Notes under the pieces: generated by a model | Seen by the model: only the letters and a program-made list of their open reading frames with translations | The model's database searches: none | What the model was told of the DNA's origin: nothing | Assembly: GCF_014268505.2 (NCBI RefSeq) | Contig: NZ_JABWQP020000007.1 | Span: 1 to 64,000 of the forward strand | DNA: 64,000 nucleotides | Source of the DNA: Pseudomonas khorasanensis | GTDB taxonomy: Bacteria; Pseudomonadota; Gammaproteobacteria; Pseudomonadales; Pseudomonadaceae | Direction: 5' to 3' | Shown: piece by piece, positions 59,528-64,000 of the stretch | How the letters are laid out: every line of letters begins with the position of its first letter | Position numbering within the stretch: position 1 is the first letter of the stretch | Made by a program: the position numbers and the translations under genes

Positions 59528-59865
59528 CGCAACTCCATCCAGGCGCCAAGCGTCGCCGTGCCGCTGGTGATCGAAACTGCATATGTAGTCCCGGGCGGCA
59601 CAATGAAAGAAAAGTTCAAGGTATTGACCCCTGTAGCAGAGGTTGTAAGTCTGAGGATTGTCAGCGAACCCACGATGCACGAAAGAAAGCCGGCCGTGCC
59701 CTGCACTACCCACCCTGATACGGCAATCGAACGATTCGTTGAGTTCGTGTACCCAGTGGTGAGGGCTCGGCTTGACGTGACATCTGTCCAGGTCTGACCC
59801 ATGCCAAGCCCAGCATGCTGCCAAGAGCCGTCTCCTTTCAGAAACTTCTCTTTGTCGGCAATCAA
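59524..59865 (-). pseudogene. 3' remnant of a phage tail fibre gene
   Basis: About 113 codons ending with the fibre tip: KFLKGDGSWQHAG, then a Ser/Thr/Gly-rich beta pattern (TNSTNRSIAVSGWVVQG) up to GAWMELR. The KxKFLxGDGSW segment is typical of the linker before the C-terminal domain in fibre proteins. In frame, a TAA lies one codon before the TTG at 59865, so everything upstream has been lost or replaced. The junction with early-region sequence lies at about 59861-59866. The fragment is not expected to be translated. Confidence 0.82.
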
Positions 59866-59944
59866 TTACAGCGACGTGCCTTCCGCCGCTATTGCTGCCG
59901 CGAACCTCAGAAACAAACTCAACTTCGGGAGTGTGACGCCATGA
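59861..59944 (+). pseudogene. Possible 3' remnant of a phage early-region gene
   Basis: A frame reading INYSDVPSAAIAAANLRN and then KLNFGSVTP ends with TGA overlapping the ATG of the next small ORF (CCATGA). The stop-start overlap suggests it is the tail of a real gene that continued to the left before the deletion that also truncated the tail fibre on the other strand. The family is unknown. Confidence 0.4.
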
Positions 59945-60021
59945 TCACCAAGTGCTTACTCGGCTGCACCCTCTTCTTCTGGCTTCCATTGATACTGACC
60001 ATAAAGGCGGTGATCGGATGA
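59941..60021 (+). CDS. 26-residue membrane peptide of the prophage remnant
   Basis: MITKCLLGCTLFFWLPLILT continues to a short IKAVIG end: a single hydrophobic helix with two Cys. Its start overlaps the stop of the upstream remnant (ATGA), and its own stop overlaps the start of the following 75-residue gene (ATGA). Chains of tiny overlapping ORFs are common in the early region of Pseudomonas phages. Function unknown. Confidence 0.5.
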   Translation: MITKCLLGCTLFFWLPLILTIKAVIG

Positions 60022-60245
60022 GCAACAAGCTGCGTGAAGACATTACCGCGTACATGTGCAAGCAGAGCATGTCGGTCGGGGGCTGGTTCTGCGCTTGGTG
60101 GTTTAGACACCACATCGATCATGGCGCGCTCGGCACGCGAGCAATCCGAAAGGAACTCGAACGGATGGAGAAAGCCAGGCTGGTGCGCTCTGATCACTCC
60201 CAAATGAACAACACCAAATGGCAATTGACCGAGGTGACGCCATGA
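60018..60245 (+). CDS. 75-residue hypothetical phage protein
   Basis: A basic protein (MSNKLREDITAYMCKQSMSVG...) with a predicted winged-helix-like arrangement: REDITAYMCK helix, GTRAIRKELERMEKARLVRS as a helix and wing, and SQMNNTKWQL strand. This could be a small DNA-binding protein, but no family is recognised. It is coupled by 4-base overlaps to the 26-residue ORF in front and to a 13-codon ORF behind. The ATG at 60018 is preferred over a longer frame from 59952. Confidence 0.6.
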   Translation: MSNKLREDITAYMCKQSMSVGGWFCAWWFRHHIDHGALGTRAIRKELERMEKARLVRSDHSQMNNTKWQLTEVTP

Positions 60246-60283
60246 TCGCCCTTGCCTGGTTCGCCTACGTGTACTGCTACTAG
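60242..60283 (+). CDS. 13-codon ORF overlapping the preceding gene
   Basis: MIALAWFAYVYCY, stop. It begins with ATGA overlapping the previous stop. It is a hydrophobic micro-ORF. Reported only because the 4-base overlap continues the coupled chain; coding is uncertain. Confidence 0.3.
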   Translation: MIALAWFAYVYCY

Positions 60284-60300
60284 GGGCCGCGGTGATTACC

Positions 60301-60444
60301 TCAGGCTTGCTTTTTCGCCTTGGCCCATCCGCACACCATCAAAACCAAGCCGGGAATCCAAAAGGCAGGCGCGGTAATGGCAAAACCGCAAACAGCCATC
60401 GGTAGCCCAGTTAGAAACAACGGATTTCGAAACGCCTTCTCCAT
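60301..60444 (-). CDS. 47-residue membrane protein on the minus strand
   Basis: The frame reads MEKAFRNPLFLTGLPMAVCG, then two hydrophobic stretches ending with LVLMVCGWAKAKKQA. A strong AAGGAGAGG ribosome-binding site lies 5 bases before the ATG. Two short helices and a basic tail fit a small inner-membrane protein. It is read against the surrounding small ORFs. No family is known to me; the codon use and strong ribosome-binding site make it believable. Confidence 0.6.
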   Translation of the reverse strand: MEKAFRNPLFLTGLPMAVCGFAITAPAFWIPGLVLMVCGWAKAKKQA

Positions 60445-60516
60445 AGCAACCTCTCCTTAAGAATATCTCTCATTAAATCACAATGCCTGCCGGTGTGCGG
60501 CGGGCGAGGAATTCGC

Positions 60517-60951
60517 ATGTCTGAGAAAAATATCAAAGCCATCATGGACCAGGCCCAGGTGTTCGCCAGCAGCTGGTCAATGGTTGGCGGGCCGTTCGCC
60601 GCAGACGATCAGCTTGAGCGCGCAGAAGAAGAAAAGGTGGAACTGCAGAAGCTCGTAACCCATGCGCTTGAAGGATCGGTCAACGCCCCGCAGGACGTCG
60701 GCGAAATGATCCAGTCGTTACTGGCTTGGCATAAGCGGCAGGCCGACCAGTTGCAGATTATCAGCGACAACGCAAAGGAAGGCGTAACGCTCCAACTCGG
60801 CATCGAGGACCCCGTCGAGATCGCCCTGACAAAAGACATGGCTAAAGGATTGCGGATCGGGCTTGTACTCGCCCTGGAACGCCTCGGCAAATTACCGATC
60901 AGTGTCAGCCATGACGGCGATGACGACCCCGATCTGGATGACGACGAATAA
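60517..60951 (+). CDS. 144-residue acidic hypothetical phage protein
   Basis: A helical, acidic protein (MSEKNIKAIMDQAQVFASSW...) ending in a Asp-rich tail (HDGDDDPDLDDDE). It has no membrane segment or signal peptide. The ATG at 60517 is the first good start; a frame from 60493 would add eight residues. It lies just upstream of the AlpA-like and integrase genes on the same strand. I do not recognise a family; acidic phage proteins of this kind sometimes mimic DNA. Confidence 0.6.
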   Translation: MSEKNIKAIMDQAQVFASSWSMVGGPFAADDQLERAEEEKVELQKLVTHALEGSVNAPQDVGEMIQSLLAWHKRQADQLQIISDNAKEGVTLQLGIEDPVEIALTKDMAKGLRIGLVLALERLGKLPISVSHDGDDDPDLDDDE

Positions 60952-60995
60952 CCCATCACCACCCTCTGTCGCCACGCGCGGCATGGAGCACCCCT

Positions 60996-61412
60996 ATGTC
61001 AAATCGCAGCGCGGCTCAGGTCGCGCCCATCCTCCCGCGCTTCATTCGCGCCGGCGAGGCATACGGCTACCTCGGCATGTGCCGGGACGAATTCAACAAA
61101 ACGGTTCGCCCGAACGTCCGCGAATTCCCGATCGGGAAACAGGGGATCGGTTTCGACCGTCTCGAGTTGGACGAGTGGGCCGACCGCTACATCGAGTCGA
61201 TGGCAATTGAAAAGGCCGCCACTCAGGACAACAATCGCCCTCGCAGCGAGCGCCAGGGCAAGAAGAAAGGAGCAACGCCGTGGCCCAAAAAGCAATCACC
61301 GGCCTCCAGCAAATGCCGAACGGCATCTGGAAGATCGACAAAAAGTACAGAGGAGAACGAATTCAAGAGAGTACTGGCACTTGTAACCGCGCCGAAGCAG
61401 AGCAGTACCTGA
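60996..61412 (+). CDS. Possible excisionase/AlpA-like DNA-binding protein
   Basis: A 138-residue protein. Residues about 12-70 (RFIRAGEAYGYLGMCRDEFNKT then GFDRLELDEWADRYI) match the winged-helix pattern of AlpA/Xis-like proteins that bind near att sites. The second half is Lys/Arg/Ser-rich and reads across the first 133 bases of the integrase gene in another frame. Because no stop occurs earlier, the overlap is real as a frame, although the last 45 residues may have little function. It may direct excision together with the integrase. Confidence 0.6.
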   Translation: MSNRSAAQVAPILPRFIRAGEAYGYLGMCRDEFNKTVRPNVREFPIGKQGIGFDRLELDEWADRYIESMAIEKAATQDNNRPRSERQGKKKGATPWPKKQSPASSKCRTASGRSTKSTEENEFKRVLALVTAPKQSST

Positions 61413-62464
61413 TCCACAAGCTGGAGCAGTTACGCCAGCAGAAGGTGTACGGCGTCCGGCGGGTCAGGACGTGGCGGGAGGCGGCGACTCGCTTCCTCCT
61501 TGAGGTCAAGGATCAGGCCTCTATACACATCTCGGCCACTTATATGGAGCAGCTCGACCCGTTTATTGGTGACATGCCGCTGACCCACATCGATGACGAT
61601 GCGCTCGCGCCATACATCAAGTCGAAGCTAAATCCTGCGGTAAGTAAGCCGGTCACGAACCGGACAGTGAATATCGCGCTCCAGCGGGTCATCCGTGTGT
61701 TGAACCTCTGCGCGCGCAAGTGGCGTGACCAGGAGCGCCGGCCGCTGCTGGACGTGGTGCCAATGATTTCCCTGCTGGACGAGAAGACGAACAGCCGAAA
61801 GCCTTACCCGCTTTCATGGGAAGAGCAGTCGATCCTGTTCGCCGAACTCCCGGCGCACCTTCAGACCATGGCGATGTTCAAGGTCAATACAGGTTGCCGG
61901 GAGCAGGAAGTCTGCAAGCTTCAGTGGAATTGGGAGATTGCGGTACCTGAGCTGGGAACGAGCGTGTTCCTGATACCGGCGGGATTTGGGGGAAGGAGTG
62001 CCAGGTCTGGCGTGAAGAACCGAGACGAGCGTCTGGTCGTGATGAATGACGTTGCCAAGTCAGTGATCGAGAAGCAGCGCGGCAAACATCCGCTCTACGT
62101 TTTCCCGTTTGGCAAGCCAGATGGTGATGGGAATGAAACGACGGTTCACCGCATGAATGACTCGGCCTGGAAGAAGGCGCGGATCCGGGCGGCGAAGAAA
62201 TGGCAGGAGAAATTCTTGCGGCCGGCACATGACGGCTTTGCCAGAATCCGAATTCACGACTTGAAGCACACCTTTGGGAGAAGGCTGCGTGCTGCTGGCG
62301 TGACTGAGGAGGATCGCAAAGCGCTGCTCGGCCACAAGAACGGCAGCATCACCAGTCACTATTCGGGCGCTGAGCTCGGGCATCTGATTGAGGCTGCAAA
62401 CATGGTATCAGCAACCGATTCGCGTGGGCCTGTGCTGACAATCTTGAAGAGGAAGCAGGCGTGA
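61280..62464 (+). CDS. Tyrosine-type site-specific integrase
   Basis: A 394-residue phage integrase. The N-terminal arm-binding part is followed by a core-binding domain (about residues 65-165). The catalytic domain has Arg in NTGCREQEVCKLQW (about 207), HDLKHTFGRRLR (about 330) with Lys at the place of the usual second Arg, GHKNGSITSHYS with the nucleophile Tyr at about 361. It begins with GTG, with AAAGGAG about 9 bases upstream. The gene abuts the tRNA-Pro attachment site, as is typical for tRNA-targeting elements. It overlaps the AlpA-like frame by 133 bases. Confidence 0.92.
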   Translation: MAQKAITGLQQMPNGIWKIDKKYRGERIQESTGTCNRAEAEQYLIHKLEQLRQQKVYGVRRVRTWREAATRFLLEVKDQASIHISATYMEQLDPFIGDMPLTHIDDDALAPYIKSKLNPAVSKPVTNRTVNIALQRVIRVLNLCARKWRDQERRPLLDVVPMISLLDEKTNSRKPYPLSWEEQSILFAELPAHLQTMAMFKVNTGCREQEVCKLQWNWEIAVPELGTSVFLIPAGFGGRSARSGVKNRDERLVVMNDVAKSVIEKQRGKHPLYVFPFGKPDGDGNETTVHRMNDSAWKKARIRAAKKWQEKFLRPAHDGFARIRIHDLKHTFGRRLRAAGVTEEDRKALLGHKNGSITSHYSGAELGHLIEAANMVSATDSRGPVLTILKRKQA

Positions 62465-62498
62465 GAAATGGAGAAGTCACGCAAATGTCACGCGCATG

Positions 62499-62526
62499 AA
62501 AAAGGCCAATGCTGTGAACATTGGCC
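62499..62526 (-). terminator. Terminator of tRNA-Pro, probably brought by the element
   Basis: On the minus strand GGCCAATG / CATTGGCC (loop of 7) is followed by TTTTT. It lies about 18 bases after the CCA end of tRNA-Pro and 30 bases from the integrase stop, so the A-run may serve the integrase side as well. Confidence 0.85.
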
Positions 62527-62591
62527 TAAGTCATTGAAATATATGGTCGGGACGGAGTGATTCGAACACTCGACCCCTAGCACCCCATGCT
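62526..62591. repeat. attR within the 3' half of tRNA-Pro
   Basis: Direct repeat partner of 56777-56860. The identity begins at CTAAGTCATTG and runs into the tRNA anticodon arm, where the two copies diverge after CCCCATGCT (right copy then AGTGCGC). The crossover therefore leaves the tRNA intact on this side. Confidence 0.9.
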
Positions 62592-62620
62592 AGTGCGCTA
62601 CCGGACTGCGCTACGCCCCG
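62544..62620 (-). tRNA. tRNA-Pro (anticodon GGG)
   Basis: A 77-base gene with the CCA end encoded. The acceptor stem is CGGGGCG / CGTCCCG, the D-arm GCGCAGTCCGGTAGCGC, the anticodon stem CTAGC / GCTAG with loop ATGGGGT giving anticodon GGG (reads CCC and CCU), and the T-arm GAGTG-TTCGAAT-CACTC. All arms pair well. It is the attachment site of the element to its left and lies 88 bases from the MerR-like gene, which is on the same strand. Confidence 0.97.
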
Positions 62621-62708
62621 ACTGATTTTGCATCTGCTCTCCACTTCGAAGAGCGCTCAAGAATATAGCGCAAGCATTTGAAAACTGGAAGTATTCAAAC
62701 GAAGCTTT

Positions 62709-63065
62709 TTATTTCTTGAGTACCACCAGAACGTCTTCCAGCTCGGCAATCATCTGCCGAATCATCTGCTTGTACTGAGTGGTGTCGTCTTTGGCTTCAT
62801 CGCCGGATAAACGCAGGCGCGCTCCGCCGATGGTGAAACCCTGATCGTAAAGAAGCGCGCGGATCTGCCGGATCATCAGCACGTCCTGGCGCTGATAATA
62901 CCGGCGGTTTCCGCGGCGTTTGACGGGGTTGAGTTGAGGAAACTCCTGCTCCCAATAGCGCAGCACGTGTGGCTTTACGGCACACAGCTCGCTGACTTCA
63001 CCGATGGTGAAGTAGCGTTTGCCCGGGATGACGGGTAGTTCGTCGTTATGACTTGGTTCCAGCAT
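62709..63065 (-). CDS. MerR-family regulator downstream of ihfA
   Basis: A 118-residue protein with a MerR-type winged helix (FTIGEVSELCAVKPHVLRYWE, then RGNRRYYQRQDVLMIRQI) and a short C-terminal helix without metal-binding Cys. Proteins of this size directly after ihfA are conserved in pseudomonads. The ATG at 63065 overlaps the ihfA end by 20 bases; an upstream TTG would add three residues. It is part of the pheT-ihfA-merR transcript. Function not established from sequence. Confidence 0.87.
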   Translation of the reverse strand: MLEPSHNDELPVIPGKRYFTIGEVSELCAVKPHVLRYWEQEFPQLNPVKRRGNRRYYQRQDVLMIRQIRALLYDQGFTIGGARLRLSGDEAKDDTTQYKQMIRQMIAELEDVLVVLKK

Positions 63066-63348
63066 AAGCCTCAACTCGGGCCTTCAACTTCTGCCCTGGA
63101 CGAAAGGTGACCACACGGCGAGCCGTGATCGGGATTTCTTCCCCCGTTTTCGGGTTGCGGCCAGGCCGCTGGCGTTTGTCCCGAAGGTCGAAATTGCCAA
63201 AACCGGACAATTTGACCTGCTCGTTGTCTTCAAGAGCGTGCCTGATTTCTTCAAAAAACAGTTCGACCAATTCCTTGGCTTCCCGCTTGTTCAGGCCCAG
63301 CTCTTCATACAGACGTTCCGCCATCTCAGCTTTCGTCAAAGCCCCCAT
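63046..63348 (-). CDS. ihfA: Integration host factor subunit alpha
   Basis: A 100-residue DNABII protein. It begins MGALTKAEMAERLYEELGLN, carries the typical GRNPKTGEEIPITARRVV arm that inserts into the minor groove (Pro about 64), and ends in a basic KARVEAY helix. It pairs with IhfB and bends DNA at specific sites, including sigma54 promoters such as that of rtcB and phage att sites. It starts 3 bases after the pheT stop, the conserved pheST-ihfA order. Confidence 0.97.
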   Translation of the reverse strand: MGALTKAEMAERLYEELGLNKREAKELVELFFEEIRHALEDNEQVKLSGFGNFDLRDKRQRPGRNPKTGEEIPITARRVVTFRPGQKLKARVEAYAGTKS

Positions 63349-63351
63349 ACG

Positions 63352-64000
63352 TCACTTCCTTAACGTGGCGTTCAACCTTTGTTCGAGCGAGGTGAGGATA
63401 TTTTGCGTCGTCGAATTCACCTCATCGTCATTAAGAGTGCGCGATGGATGCTGCCAGGTCAAGCCAACTGCAAGGCTTTTTCTATCAGGATCAATACCTT
63501 TACCCTGATACACGTCAAACAGCCTGAGCTCTGTGAGCCATTCGCCTGCATTTTCACGGATTACATCCAGTACAGCCGAGGCTGCGACGTCTTTATGCGC
63601 AATCAATGCAAGGTCACGACGCACTTCAGGAAAGCGCGACAACTCGTGGAATTTAGGCATTTTACCAAGCGCCACTTCCGCCAGAACCAGCTCGAAAACG
63701 AACACCGGACGATCAAGGCCCAGAGTTTTCGACAATTCAGGGTGGATCGCGCCGATAAAGCCCACTTCACGGCCTTCGCGCTCGATGCGTGCGGTTTGAC
63801 CCGGATGCAACGCCGGGTGCTTGCCCGGTGCGAACGTGAACGAATCCAGCGCGCCCGCGAAGCCGAGCACGGCTTCCACGTCAGCCTTGACGTCGAAGAA
63901 GTCGACGGTGTCGCGACCTTGCGCCCAGCCTTCCGGCAAGCGGCTGCCACAGACAACACCAGACAACATCGGCTCCTGCTTCAGACCGTCCAGTTGACCG
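63352..64000 (-). CDS. pheT: Phenylalanyl-tRNA synthetase beta subunit, C-terminal part
   Basis: The frame is open to the right edge; about 216 codons of the C-terminus are present. VDFFDVKADVEAVLGF, PALHPGQTARI, VGFIGAIHPELSKTLGL and the C-terminal anticodon-binding ferredoxin-like domain (SRFPEVRRDLALI, then IDPDRKSLAVGLTWQHPSRT) are all typical. The beta subunit with PheS attaches phenylalanine to its tRNA. The start at 63969 suggested by an ATG is internal, as the upstream residues GQLDGLKQEP remain in frame. Confidence 0.95.
   Translation of the reverse strand, partial: GQLDGLKQEPMLSGVVCGSRLPEGWAQGRDTVDFFDVKADVEAVLGFAGALDSFTFAPGKHPALHPGQTARIEREGREVGFIGAIHPELSKTLGLDRPVFVFELVLAEVALGKMPKFHELSRFPEVRRDLALIAHKDVAASAVLDVIRENAGEWLTELRLFDVYQGKGIDPDRKSLAVGLTWQHPSRTLNDDEVNSTTQNILTSLEQRLNATLRK

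Larger units (their letters stand above)
56777..62591. mobile_element. Prophage remnant integrated in tRNA-Pro (about 5.8 kb)
   Basis: The element is bounded by a 61-base direct repeat containing the tRNA-Pro 3' end: left copy 56777-56837 and right copy 62526-62586, with five more shared bases after each copy if the 9-base tandem units on the left are collapsed. Inside are an integrase next to the right site, small early-type ORFs, a cell-wall hydrolase with a frameshift, a tail-fibre end with its assembly gene, and a membrane acyltransferase. Terminase, capsid, portal and replication genes are absent, so it cannot form phage by itself. It may still be excisable because att sites and integrase look intact. 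Confidence 0.88.

Noticed and set aside
56777..62591. Functional complete prophage or phage-inducible satellite
   Set aside because: No terminase, portal, capsid, primase or packaging-redirection gene is seen, and two late genes are broken.

Overview
The window looks like a chromosome segment of a Pseudomonas of the fluorescens group. The support is high GC with strong third-position GC in the core genes, several families of Pseudomonas-type short inverted intergenic repeats (REP-like pairs ending in CTCCCACAGG, plus others), the core order pheT-ihfA-merR-tRNA-Pro at the right end, and an rtcBA/rtcR locus. The species assignment is inference from these traits, not from a database comparison.

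Layout. 1-1000: the end of an Rhs polymorphic toxin, its presumed immunity gene and an orphan Rhs repeat fragment. 1047-1889: a family 2 glycosyltransferase. 2404-7133: two small hypothetical genes, then an ABC transporter operon of AttEFGH type (ATPase, FtsX-like permease, lipocalin-like lipoprotein). 7365-9062: a membrane sulfatase-like enzyme. 9451-27311: a long, tightly coupled exopolysaccharide operon. It runs from UDP-sugar supply (UDP-glucose dehydrogenase, UDP-uronate epimerase) through the initiating phosphosugar transferase, a CpsD-like P-loop protein lacking the Walker A lysine, Wza-type export lipoprotein, Wzz/GumC-type copolymerase, glycosyltransferases, Wzy-like polymerase, polysaccharide deacetylase and Wzx-like flippase to a glycosidase-like secreted protein and three GNAT-type acyltransferases. 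Together these outline a Wzx/Wzy-dependent acidic, probably acylated exopolysaccharide.

27465-50280 is a mosaic of single genes and small operons: a methyltransferase, a ParDE-like toxin-antitoxin pair, LysR and AraC/GlxA regulators, an alpha/beta hydrolase, an MscS channel fused to a cyclic-nucleotide-binding domain, an isochorismatase-like hydrolase, an amidohydrolase/monooxygenase/DoxX group, an MBL hydrolase with a LysR gene, two convergent winged-helix NB-ARC-type regulators whose 3' ends overlap, a pirin, an MFS transporter and a quinone oxidoreductase. 50384-55667 holds two small secreted or membrane proteins and the RNA-repair locus rtcB-(decayed nucleotidyltransferase)-rtcA, divergent from the sigma54 activator gene rtcR, with a good -24/-12 promoter in front of rtcB.

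56777-62591 is a 5.8-kb prophage remnant in the 3' end of tRNA-Pro(GGG). Both att sites are visible, and the left one carries a 9-bp unit in three copies. The remnant keeps an integrase, a possible excisionase/AlpA-like protein, small early-type ORFs, a frameshifted cell-wall hydrolase, the truncated end of a tail fibre with its assembly chaperone, and an AT-rich membrane acyltransferase that could modify the host surface. Capsid, terminase and replication genes are gone. The right end returns to core chromosome: tRNA-Pro, a MerR-like regulator, ihfA and the 3' part of pheT. I see no CRISPR array, rRNA or insertion sequence. The least conventional items are the exopolysaccharide operon's unusual parts, the scarred rtc locus, the paired regulators and the prophage remnant; none can be called a new system from sequence alone.
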